A stretch of 64,000 nucleotides of DNA from Eutreptiella sp. 'Long Island Sound 2002' (Eukaryota; Euglenozoa; Euglenophyceae; Eutreptiales; Eutreptiaceae): assembly GCA_964036045.1 (NCBI GenBank), contig OZ038384.1:96299974-96363973 (forward strand), given 5' to 3'. The position numbers and the translations under genes are program-made. Positions 51,227-62,043 of the stretch are shown in pieces. Each line of letters starts with the position of its first letter. Position 1 is the first letter of the stretch. Below the pieces are notes generated by a model. It was given only the letters and a program-made list of their open reading frames with translations. It was not told the DNA's origin and did not search any database.

Positions 51227-53071
51227 TCAGGTTAGTCCCAGTCGGTTAGCCAGAGACTGCTTGTGTTCTAGCCAATCTCCCACAGGGCTCTTGAAGTCCT
51301 CAGGAAAGGGGGTTTTGAAGAACCAAGCAGGTCGTCCTCCATGGAACAGTTCGTGGGGGGTGAAACCCGTAGAGGAGCTCCGCTGTGAGTTCATGGTCAG
51401 CACTGCCCAGGGCACTAGGCGTACCCAGTCCTTGGTACGCTCCTGTTTCATCAGGATTCTTAAGTTTTGCTCCACCACACGGTTCTGTCTCTCACAAAGA
51501 GGGTTAGACGTGTGGGTATAGGGCACACCTGTGGTTACCTCCACGTTGAGGGCATTTAGCACTCGTTTGTACCACCCAGTGTCACTGCGGATGCGTACAT
51601 CCTCATCAGAGTGCACCTGCTTAGGTGCTCCATAGGGTTCGAACCATTGTTCGACCAACATTTTCACAGTCTGCTCACCTGTGATTTTCTTATTGCAAGG
51701 GAACACACGGGTGAAGCGAGATAGGCCAGAGGTGACGACTAGGCAACTATTATAGCCGCCGAAGCGTGGTAGGCCGTGGATGAAATCCACGTAGAGAAGA
51801 GAATTAGCACAATAGGGTATGCGTAAGCTAGAGATCAGGCCCCTATCCCTACTGTCGCTCTGCTTGCTGGCATGACAGCCACAAGCATCCACAATGGTCT
51901 GCATACGCGACCTCAGTTCAGTCAGGGTTAGACTAGAGTAGAAACACTCACGGAAGAAGTCCACTGAGCGATTAGCACCAGTGTGACCAGAACTGAGATG
52001 GGACCACTGTAGGCACCCATCCAATCGTGCCTCAGGCACAACAATTCGGTCCTCGTAGAAGAGGTACTGATTGTTTTTATACCACTGGTGCCCGTCAATG
52101 ACACGAGGTTCCAGACCAGTGCTGAGGGTTTGGAGAATTTCTTTATACTCTGACTGATAGTCGGTTAGACTCCTACCCTCCAGGATTCCAGCAGTTCGCA
52201 TGGACAGGTCAAGCTGGACATCCATACGCTGGAAAGCCTCTCTGGCGAGCGCCTCAGAGCTCTCACCAATAAGCGCATCGAAGTTGTTGTGCGATATATA
52301 GTCAGACAGTTCATTCTTTATCCCGGGGATATGATGCACTGTCGGCCTGAACTGGCTCAGGTAAGTCCACCACCGTTTTAGCTTTGCTTTCTCTGGTGGT
52401 GGGCCCTTCTGAAAAGACTTCACAGGCTCCTGGTCACACAGCCAGACAATAGGGTTAGATCCCAGGAGTCGGGATTGTGACGAAAGCAGCAACATACTGG
52501 CCAGGAGTTCCTGGTCATAGGTGCTGTAATTGGAACGCGCTTGGTTCCATTTCCGATTCCAGTGTCCCAGTGGCACCAGTCGCCACTCACTGGTAGGATA
52601 GTCATGTTTCAACGAACCATCACGGTTCAGTCCACTAGTACGATAATGGCACGGGGTTAGTTCAGCGGGGTTAAGCTCCTGCCATTGGTAGATCGTACCA
52701 GCCCCCCCTACATCACTGGCATCAGTGATCAGGACTATCTCCCCCTCAGGACGGGGTACTCCCAGGCAGTTGGAGGAGGCAATCTTCTTCTTCAACTCCT
52801 GCAAACACTCTTCCTCTCTGGCGGTCCACCTCCAGGGAGTAGTTTTCTTGATCAGGTCAGTGAGGGGGGCAGAGGAGTAAGTAAAATTGTGGATGTGACG
52901 CCGATAGATATTACAGGCGCCCACAAAACTCCTCACGTCGTGTAGACCCTTCTTAGGGTCATCGCGAATCTGCATGTCGTGTAGGGGCTGCATCTTAGAC
53001 GCGGCTGGTTTCCACGAACCATACCCCACGTCGAAACCCAAATATTCCATCTCCTCTTTCAAAAACTGGCA
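51227..53071 (-). pseudogene. pol: pol of element 1: end of RT, RNase H and integrase
   Basis: About 610 codons open. RNase H acidic residues are visible in LITDASDVG, YDQELLA, WLCDQEPV and LSDYISHN. The integrase has HLSSGH and CGCH of the zinc-binding head and the D, D, E core in LYVDFIHG, VHSDEDVRI and NPLCERQNRVVEQ. It is separated from the upstream RT by one missing base in an A-run (plus-strand T-run 53072-53076) and from its tail by another 1-base deletion. Except for these the sequence looks well preserved. Confidence 0.95.
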
Positions 53072-55416
53072 TTTTTCGAGTTGGATTCGGAGATGGTTTT
53101 CTTGACGTCAATGAAAAATTCACGGAGGAGAAGGACATGGTCCTCTTTGGTATTAGTACCCAAACTCACGTCGTCGATGTGAGCCTCCATTTCTGCACCC
53201 GAAGAAATCAACTCCTGTACTAGAGGCCTGCGCCTCAGTACGTACAAAATTTTGTTCATTAGCTCCTGAAAGAGCGCTGGGGCATTAGCCACCCCGAAAG
53301 GCATAACCTTCCACTTAAAGACACGGCCCTTAGGGGTTATAAAAGCCAGCAGCTCCTGAGCTGCGGCGGTTAGGTCCACCTGCCAGAAACCAGAGTGTTT
53401 GTCCATTTTGGTCTTGTACCTGCATTTGGCAATACGCTCCAGGGTGTTTTCCATGTTAGGAATACTCCCTGAGTGGTTCTGGGTTTTCTTGTTGACCTCA
53501 CCATAGTCTACAACCAGTCGTAGGGCAGTCGACCCTGGTTTGGCAACCAGGAAACAGGCACTGCAGTGATGGGGGTAGTCCCCCTGCTTATATTCTTCAA
53601 CGAGGCCAGCATCAATACATTCCTGGATCTGGCGCTCGATTTCTTCAACCTGTTCCTGTGGAGCGGGATAGGGACGACGCCTCACTCGCATCTTTTCAAA
53701 TTCAGGTTTCAGTTTCAGGTCCATCTGGACCAGTTTTTTACAAGAGAGGGGAGGCGGCAAGGCGCCGAACACCTCCTCACAGGTTATCAGCAGTTTCTTC
53801 AGGCGGGGGTCAAGGTTAAGACTCTCGAGTTTCTGAAGGAAATCCTCCTCAGCATGGAGGTTGCTCTTTCCATGTTCTTTCTTTTTCTGCCAATCAGCAG
53901 TTTCGGCAGGCACAGAACCATCGTCCCACTCAGGGGGACATTGCTGCCCATAGTGCAGAGAATACACTAGCGGTATCTCAGGATCAGGCAGCGTATAGGA
54001 ATCATCGTCCTCCTCAGACCAGATGGAGGATTTCCAGGTCTGTCTGAGGTATTGCAGCCGCTCTTGGCGCTCAATACCTTCGGCCTTCAGGTACAACAGC
54101 CGCCGGGGTTCCTGAGTGTCATGCTCAGACAATGGCATGTTATTAACAGCAGGCCGCGCCAGAGCATCAGCACTCCGGGCCACGGGTTTACCTGTGTGCA
54201 TAGGCTGCATGTGTAGCACTGGCTCCCCAACAGGGGAAGCGGGTTCAGGGGTGGACTCTAGATCTACCTCCTCTAGCAACAGCTGGGCGAGGAAGGCACT
54301 GTGTTTTAGGTCAACACAGCTGGGATCAACAGGAGGGATAGTGCTGGCGATCTCAGACAGCTGGTCGTCAGCATCCTCCTTTACAGCTGCAGGTTCCAGA
54401 TAATCATCGGGAGACTCACACCCTGTAAGTGTGGCAGATAGGTGCTCAGGAGATCGATTTTTGAGATCAGAAAGGGTCAGGCCACGATTTTCGGCCATGA
54501 CCTCTTTCAGTAGCACCTGGTCTAGGTCACACAGGGGTACAGGATTGAGAGATCCATCGACGATGGACAAGAAACTGGCCCACTCAGGGGCCTGCATACC
54601 TGTGTCTGGGTCCTCAGGCACATAGATGGGGCCGTCGGGGAGTTGCACTCTTCCCACGGTCATTCGATCTAGCATACGGCGCCAGTAAGCATGTTCACCT
54701 GAGCAGCCCCAGTCAGGGGTGCACATGACAACCCTTCCTCCCTCATAAGCGATTTTGGTTAGAATCTTCGCGAGCAGGGAGAAGGGAGGGTTAGCATACG
54801 CTAGGCCCATTGCTTTCCAGAAGAAACGAAAAGCATTGTTCAATTGTTTCGAGCAGTACAACTGCATGATGTGCTGTTGTTGGCTCGCAAACAATTCCAC
54901 CTGGATCTCATCCAGGTTTACCTGAAGGGCCGCCAGTCCATTTTCAAGAACGTGACGGGCGAATTGGTAATTTTCAGTACGATAGTTAGTCTTGGATGCG
55001 TAGCGCAGTCCAGACTCTTTTCGTCCTGACAGCTCCAAAGGTACGGAGAATAGCCCACTGCCAAAGTCGCAGTGCAAAGAATAGGGGCGCTGGAGAGACA
55101 GCATTTCTACCTGGGGGTTTCTTCGTAGGAAGTCTGTACCAATGACGATGTCAAAGGCGTTGGTGTCCAGCACTCTGCAGTGTTGGGTCACGGTTTCGTC
55201 GCCCAGGCATATAGTCACATCGACCCCCCCCTAGGAATGGATGGTACGCCCATCCCCTACTCTTCTGGCCACGGTCTTAGTTTTCTTGAAAGTCTTTAGC
55301 AGGCGCCGGGCCACTATGGAAAGTGTTGCACCGGTGTCAAGCACCGCTCGAAAAACTTGATCCCCGATTTTCACGAGGATCCAGAAAACCAAGTCCTCCT
55401 CTTCGGAGCCGCCCCC
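53072..55416 (-). pseudogene. pol: pol of element 1: protease and reverse transcriptase
   Basis: It begins 25 codons upstream of the protease active site VLDTGATLS, in the same frame as gag. A TAG at 55231-55233 interrupts the protease; FDIVIGTDFLRRNP follows. Then come a linker of about 350 residues with an unassigned helical segment, and the RT: VEEYKQGDYPHHCSACFLV, LRLVVDYGEVNKKT, TKMDKHSGFWQVDL (motif A) and MPFGVANAPALFQELM (motif B). The catalytic loop reads AHIDDVSLGT, with His in place of the Tyr of YxDD. It ends in a frameshift at 53072-53076. Confidence 0.93.
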
Positions 55417-55419
55417 CTA

Positions 55420-56560
55420 CTCCTCATCAGGGAACTTGACATCCACCCCTGCAGCAATGAGGGACCTGGCCATCCAGGCCAAGCGCCTCTTTTTGGAGTT
55501 ATTCCCCTCAGGGGTAGGGTTATCCCCCTGGGGGCGCTTCTTGGGATCACCTGCGGCAGGAGCGGGTGTAGCAGCAGGAGTGGGTGTAGCAACGGGCGCT
55601 GATGTGCGCCTCTGGGGGTTAGGGGGTCCATTTTTGCCACCCCCCTTGCCACCTCCTTTACCACCTTTATCCCCATTCTGCGGGTTTTTGCTGGGTGTTT
55701 GGGTCTTCTGGCGTTCGGCCTCCTGACGCTTGAGTTTATCGCTCTCGCGTTTCTTTATCTGACATTCGTCTTCGTAGTGACAAAGTTTGCCACAATACCC
55801 ACAGGTGATGGTACACCTGTAATGATGTTGATGGGTCACAGGTTTCCCATCCTTGGTATGCTGCTGTCGTTTCATCTGCAGCATACAGCTACTGCGGTGA
55901 TCGCAGTCAGAGGCATGACAAGCCCCCCCCTTGTCGTTGACAGGTTTGCAGTAGAACAGAGGGGGTGTACCTGCATCAGGTTGAACCTCATTCATGGCAC
56001 GTAGGTTACCCCTCCCCTTACCACCTCCCTTGTTGGTGTTAGTGGGATTTTCAGGCCCTTTCCCTTCGCCACATTCGGGGGTAGGGGTACCACCTCGACC
56101 CAAATGCTTCTTGAGGAATTTCTCCATGTGAAAGTCATTCGCTCTCTCAAGACCTAGCTCAATCAGGAGCTCATCCCACGTACGTTGGGGGATCTTACTC
56201 ATGAGCCACAGGTGGGGCTCAGTGGCTCCGTAGGAGCCCACGTTCATCCGCGAAAACAGATACTCCAAGTCGCACACATATTCAGAGATTCGCGCAGCGG
56301 GAGGAAACTCAGGGAGCATAGGTAGCTCCTCTATCTGTGTGTGCACACTGAGGTCAGTCTCATACACCGGGAACGTTTTCTCCAACCTCTGGAGTACCTC
56401 TGCCCAGGTAGAACAGGTTTTCACAATCTTTTTCACCTGTTTTTGCAAAAATTTCTTTTTGCATGAGCGTTTCAGCAGTGAGCATTTGGTGGCCACATCC
56501 ACATGGGATTGGCCAGTCAGCAAAAGAAACTCAGCAAATTCTTCTGCCCATTCGGGCAGA
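55420..56560 (-). pseudogene. gag: gag of element 1, second part: capsid and zinc knuckle
   Basis: The capsid-like region starts NLPEWAEEFAEFLLLTGQSH and includes TWAEVLQRLEKTFPVYE and a helical stretch to KKHLGRGG. A Cys/His-rich part ends in the CCHC knuckle CGYCGKLCHYEDEC (spacing 2-4-4), followed by Lys/Gly/Pro-rich nucleic-acid-binding sequence and KFPDEE. It closes with TAG at 55417-55419; protease follows in the same frame. Confidence 0.9.
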
Positions 56561-57565
56561 TTTTTGGGGGCCGAACTCCGGCAGTTCCAGCTGGATGTTC
56601 GCCTGGGCAATAGGTCTGCCCGTTTTCCCACCCCCCGGAGTTAGGCCAGAAGGTGATACGCCGGCAAGAGGTGCCAGGGCTGACAGCCCTCTTTTCTCAG
56701 TCTCTGTCACAGGGACGTCCTGTAGTTCAGCCATGGGCACTGTCCTGGCACGGTGGTGAAAGGGGCTGGGGCAGGTGACCTTAGGCAACAGCCTTGAGAC
56801 CCTTGATCTCTTAAGATCTTCGGCCAGGGTACTCAGTCCGGGAGAGGGGGAGGACAACTCTGGCTTGGGTAAGGGTTCTGCAATACCCAGTTTCGCCTTA
56901 ATGGCCTCCCTTAGGGCCGTCACATCTGGATCTTCTGATCCAAACAGAAGTTTGGCCAGCAGTTCGGCCGTATGATCCAGGGCACCGTAGGTTGGCCTTG
57001 GATGATGTTGTTCCTCAACTCGAGTTGGGCTCACTTCGGGAGCCCTTGGGGTTGGACAACATGCTCTTGGATACTCGGGTCTCGGTCGTCTTGGCGGGGA
57101 TGCTGTCTCGGCTCTGTCGGACGGCAGGCCAGAGTGCGTGTAGGACCCTAGGTCTGTACGTGGTCTGGATCCGTGTACTGCCAATGGCTCCTCCCCATCT
57201 TCTGCACAAATGGATTTGTAGTATCCCTCATGGAGGATGTATTCATCCATTTTCTTCCTCAGCTCCTCGTATTCCTCAGGGCCTCCAATCGCTGTTGAGG
57301 ATGAAGCCGGACAGGCGGATCGGGAGACTGAGGCTGCTACACGCCTGTGGAGATGATGTAGGCTGTCTCCACCGTGGGCTGCTAAGGCCTCGGTGGTAAC
57401 GATTGTATTTTCTTCCGCCCTTCTGCGATCTGGATCTCCTTGGGACCCAGATGCGACACTGAGATGTGGAGCTCGGTAAGGTGGTTCACTCATAGGGTGG
57501 GCCATGCTGCCCATTTGTACTTGGACAGTTCTTATGGGCCAGGTCCTGACGCTTGGCGTGGACAT
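56561..57565 (-). pseudogene. gag: gag of element 1, first part
   Basis: Start chosen at ATG 57563-57565 (MSTPSVRTWPIRT), the first ATG after the primer site. An upstream extension would run back into the LTR. About 330 codons of mostly disordered Pro/Arg/Ser/Glu-rich matrix-like sequence with a helical segment YEELRKKMDEYILHEGYY. It reaches QANIQLELPEFGP and then meets a C5A5 run (plus strand 56561-56570), where the continuing gag is in another frame. Confidence 0.85.
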
Positions 57566-57634
57566 GATGAACTTGTTGTTGAGCTTTGTGTGCTGCACTT
57601 CTTCTCCGGGTCGGTTCCAAAGGTCACAAGGGAC

Positions 57635-57647
57635 TGTCTCTGCTACC
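57635..57647 (-). promoter_or_regulatory. Primer binding site, initiator Met tRNA type
   Basis: On the element strand GGTAGCAGAGA lies directly after the 5' LTR. The complement of the animal/fungal-type initiator tRNA-Met 3' end begins TGGTAGCAGAG, so about ten bases match. Confidence 0.75.
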
Positions 57648-58357
57648 GGAAAGATGTCCTTGATTAATGCCCTAGATATTTTGATGAAGTGCTGCAGGTT
57701 TTGAAGTTGAAAACCCAAACCAAAGCAGCAAGTAGAGCAAGAACAGGATGTGGATCGAATGAATGAATAGTTTCGAAATCCAGTGTAACACAGAAGGGCT
57801 GCAGATAGACAAAGCAGGTATAAACACAAAGATTCAATCACAAAAGGATAATACAAAAGATTTTATATGAAAACTGGACTGACTCTGGCCTCCAAGATAG
57901 CATCAGGCACTTCATGTGCACTCTTTTGGGTGAAATGGTGCTGGTTAGGAATGTGGGGCATAGATGTTAGGCCAACACAGAAAATGACTTGGCCAAGCAA
58001 CTGAATTCAGAAACAGTTGAAAAGTAGAACCACAATAAGTGGTAGAAACAATTGAGTATAGGGGTCTTGGGGTGGGAGACCACTAGCCTTAACCTCCAAG
58101 GCCTAAAGCATGAAATGCCTATTTTATTTCGGTATATCCTCCATGAAGGAAGGTACCCCCGCTCAGTTGAGTGGTAGGGGTGAACTTCATGGGGGGGCTA
58201 GGGTTACAACCCTAGTTACTTTGAGAAAGTGTACTTAAGGCCTCAAAAGAGAGATAAAAATACTTAAGTTAGTCTTAGCATCAACAAAAGGGTTTTAAGG
58301 GGGGCTTGGCCAGGATCAAGCCCTCCAAGAAAGACATGGCGGTGACTTTTTCTTACT
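57648..58357 (-). repeat. 5' LTR of element 1
   Basis: 710 bp, the partner of 47193-47902. The last base on the PBS side differs (G on the plus strand in place of A). Differences from the 3' LTR are scattered single bases. Confidence 0.95.
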
Positions 58358-58362
58358 AGTTT

Positions 58363-58815
58363 GATGCAGGAAAAATTAACAGAGGAAAACTATACATGCA
58401 CATATCCCATATTAAAAATTCCACAGAAAAAACATAGTACTGGCGAAACCCGTCATTTATTCAGCGTTAGCGTCAGTGCTGAGCGTGCCTGCGCTTTGCG
58501 CAAACGTAAAGTCGTGCAATTGTCCCAAAATCAGGGACGCTTCCGCCAAATACAGTAGAGAATGGCACCCGGGAAAAGCCCGCCATCCAAAGGGTGATGA
58601 CATAGGAGGGTAAAATAACATGGAATCAGTAACAGTCACACAAACACTCATACAACGATTGTCTGAACGAAACTATCAATAGCTGCCCTCGGGTAGAAGA
58701 CCCGATCCATTAAGATGTTGGACTCAGTTGCTGTACGGCGTTCCGCGTTCTGGTCAGCCGTGCACCCGCGATAAGTCCATTCTTATACACATTAAGTAAC
58801 CAAGCAAACAAAGCA
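58363..58815. other. Unique spacer between the two retrotransposons
   Basis: About 450 bases of sequence not shared with either element. A 65-codon plus-strand frame (MMQEKLTEENYTCTYPIL...) is present but without support as a gene. Confidence 0.6.
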
Positions 58816-59524
58816 AGAAAGATGTCCTTGAATTATGCCCTAGATATTTTGATGTATTCCTGCAGGTTTTGTAGTTGAAAACCCCTACCAAAGCAGCAAG
58901 TAGAGCAAGGACAGGATGTGGATCGAATCAATGATTGGTTTTGGAATCCAGTGTAACACAGAAGGGCTGCAGATAGACAAAGCAGGTTTATACACAAAGA
59001 TTCAATCACATATGGACAATACAAAAGATTTTATATGAAAATTGGTCTGACTCTTGCCTCAGAGATTGCATTAGGCACTTCATGTGCACTCTTTTGGGTG
59101 TAATGGTGCTGGTTAGGACTGAGGGGCATAGATGTCAGGACCACACAGAAAATGACTTGGCCAAGCAACTGAATCCAGAAACAGTTACAACGTAGGACCA
59201 CAATAAGTGGTAGAAACAATTGAGTATAGGGGTCTTGGGGTGGGAGACCACTAGGCTTAACCTCCAAGGCCTAAAGCATGAAATGCCTGTTTTATTTCGG
59301 TATATCCTCCATGAAGGAAGGTACCTCCGCTCAGTTGAGTGGTAGGGGTGAACTTCATGGGGGGCTAGGGTCACAACCCTAGTTACTTTGAGAAAGTGTA
59401 CTTTAGGCAACAAAAGAGAGATAAAAACACTTAAGTTTGTCTTAACATCAACAAAAGGGTTTTAAGGGGGGCTTGGCCTGGATCAAGCCCTCCAAGAAAG
59501 ACATGGCAGTGACTTTTTCTTACT
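58816..59524 (-). repeat. 3' LTR of element 2
   Basis: 709 bp, same ends as the LTRs of element 1 but with more differences from either of them than they have from each other, so the two insertions are separate events or old copies. Confidence 0.93.
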
Positions 59525-59541
59525 CCCCCCTGGAGTACTAG
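59525..59541 (-). promoter_or_regulatory. Polypurine tract of element 2
   Basis: CTCCAGGGGGG on the element strand abuts the LTR, identical to element 1. Confidence 0.85.
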
Positions 59542-59764
59542 TTGATCAAGCTAGTAGGACCAAGGAAAAAGGCTCAAATATTCCCAAAATCACCTCGGAA
59601 AATGCATTAAACTTACCAAAAACATCCTCATCACTTCATAGAAGCCTATCACACTGTAGGTACCCTTGAAAAACAGTGTAATGTACCATGAATGATGTCC
59701 CTTCGAAGGGGCATTCCTCAAAAGTCGCCGGCGTGCGACGAAAACTTTTGGAAAAAGTTTGGGG

Positions 59765-59850
59765 GTAGTGGGGTTTGAACCCAGGACTCCCTCCCTAGAG
59801 CACATATGCTTGCCCACTAGGGTACAGTCGAACGCTCTATACGGACGGCT
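59765..59850 (-). repeat. tRNA-like block in the 3' region of element 2
   Basis: A-box-like TACCCTAGTGGGCAAGC and T-arm GGGTTCAAACCCCA with four stem pairs. It is the counterpart of 48140-48225. Confidence 0.5.
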
Positions 59851-62043
59851 ATCGCCGTATAAACAGCGTTTTAGTATACGTCCTGACCAAGGGCCAGGGC
59901 GGAGCAATACTCCTAATGGAGGACACAAACCTCCAGGAGCTGGAAAAAATAGAAAATGTAACCAGCAGGGAGTGATTCCTGCGGTTTAGCGGAGGGGGTT
60001 GCGATTTAGCAAGTGAAATCGTTAAAAATCGACGAAACCACGCGGGAAAGTGTCATGTTTACACATAACTCAAAGTCGCAGACAAGCGCAAAGGAAGCGG
60101 ACTCCAAGAAAAGGGTTGCGCAAGCGTAAACGGCTTTTGAGAAAGAAGGTATGAGCCGTAGTTTTTAGAGTTTTAAAGGAAATTTTTGCACAGTTGCATC
60201 AAAATTTTTATAAACTTCAGAGTCAAGTTTTCAAATTCAGCCCACACCACAGAGCAGGTCGACAACCCATCTCTCAGGTATGTCAGTGTCACCTCACACT
60301 CACGCATTGCGTTCGTGTTGGTTGTTTCGTTAAAACGTTAGGGTTGTCAACGCTGTGCTCGTTGGGGGGTCGGGTGTTCTTCTCTCGTGCTCTGCACAGG
60401 TAAAAACAGGAATGAAAGGTATGCGATGCGAACGGAGCGCGCAGTGCGCACGTAGGGTGAGAATATGCGCTGTGCTCGCGATGCATGTGCCTAATCGAGG
60501 CATTCACACGCTGTGACGCTTTCCCTGACCCCAAATTCACCCTTCTTTTCTTCTTCACAGGTAGGTAAAGAAAGCGTTTGTTCGTGTGTGGCCGTGGCGT
60601 TAAAGTAGGGTTGCTTAAAGCGCTTAGGCTTGTTTTGTGTTCGTTTGAATTCGGCATTTACACGATGCATGGTGAGTAAGGTAGGTTAGCCCAGGAGGAG
60701 CTCACCTCCTGGTTGAGTCAGTGGTCCAGCCTCCCTTCCCTGCGTGCACATGATGCATTAAAGGGTAGGCCACGCGAATTGCGCACGGTAAACCTTGTTA
60801 GGTTACCCAGAGGCTCCTCGGTACGTTCTTTAAGAGAACCTGAGGAGTCTCTTAAAGCTTGCTTGCTTGACAGGGGAGCTGATCCGTCAGCGTGTTTGCG
60901 AACAGTGTATTATAGGTCACACCGAGAAGGGTATAATGACTGGAGTGTGGCTTGGTTCCTCCGTCGCAAACACCCCTTCATTTGCCTCTGTTGTACAGGT
61001 GGGAGAGGTTAAGGGTGATTGGTGCACGCCGCAGCTGCCTTCGGCGGCTATCCATTTTTCTGCCCCAGCAAAATAGGGGCGCTGATCACAAATCAAATGA
61101 CTGTGCCTCAGCCAGGACTGGGGAGGGCAGTTCGACTTCAACGACATCTGCGCTGTGCACGCAACGAGAGCACCCCTTCCCTCCAAGCCCTAGCAGGGGA
61201 AACGCGTTGTGGCGTCCCCTGTTAGGCCACAGCTGCTTAGGAGCGCTGTGTTCTCTTGTCCTCTTCACAGGAGGGCCACTAGGGCCTGCGTGATCTTCGA
61301 CAGCAGCACCCAGTAGCGTGTGTAGGGGTTAGGGTCAGCAGGCCTGGCAGGAGTTGAGTGCAAGTGATGAGTGCTCACCCTGCCTTCGAAGGCCGGTGCT
61401 GGCGTTAGTGAGTGTAGTGTAGTGATGTCTCCTGTCCCGCGTGCTTTTCCTCGTGGGCAGGGGAGCGCGTTAGCTTTTGGCCTGTAGCAAAAATGGGCGT
61501 TTTGTATGCCCTTAGCACACTTGGCCACCCCTCCCCTCTAGTAGGTAGGGCTTTTGCCGTCCTACCCCAAGGATAGGCGCCAGCACAGAAATTGGGCGCC
61601 ATAGGAGTGGTAATAGTACCTGATTAGGACCTTCGGTCCGACGTCAGCGAAGCCCGGTCTCCGGGAGCCACGCTGGGGAGAGAAGTGAGACACATACAGA
61701 CATACGTAGCACACTTAGGGGTATGGTAAACCCTGTAAGGAAGGGTAGAACCCCATGGGTCTGGACCAGTCAGGGGTCCTAACTGTGGCCTCGCTTGTCC
61801 CCAAGGAGGGAAGACACACCTTGCCTCACAACACCTTGCTTGTCATTCCCCCCTAGTGTAGTAAGCCACCGTTCTTCGTTGGCTCACCAAGGTCATTACA
61901 TTAGGGCAGTACCCATGCAACACATGGTCAACAAGGCACACACTCGCTGGGTGGCTGCAATCCTGATAAGTGGCCACCTGGCTCACGCTGGAAACCATAG
62001 GCATGGGTCTGCAGGGCACAGACAGTAGACTGACACAGGGAGA

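Larger units (their letters stand above)
47193..58357 (-). mobile_element. Complete Ty3/gypsy-type LTR retrotransposon with chromodomain (element 1)
   Basis: 11,165 bp, read right to left: 5' LTR 57648-58357, primer site, gag, protease, reverse transcriptase, RNase H, integrase, chromodomain, a 2.7-kb non-coding region, polypurine tract, 3' LTR 47193-47902. The 5-bp target duplication AGTTT is at 47188-47192 and 58358-58362. Domain order PR-RT-RH-IN marks the Ty3/gypsy group, and the chromodomain after integrase marks chromovirus-type members. Several frameshifts and stops make this copy non-autonomous. The LTRs differ at about a dozen positions by eye, so insertion is not very recent. Confidence 0.95.

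Noticed and set aside
53072-55230. TAG used as a sense (Gln) codon in this genome
   Set aside because: Hundreds of pol codons with many CAA/CAG Gln contain no TAG, and calpain Gln codons are CAA/CAG; isolated TAGs fit decay or local readthrough better.
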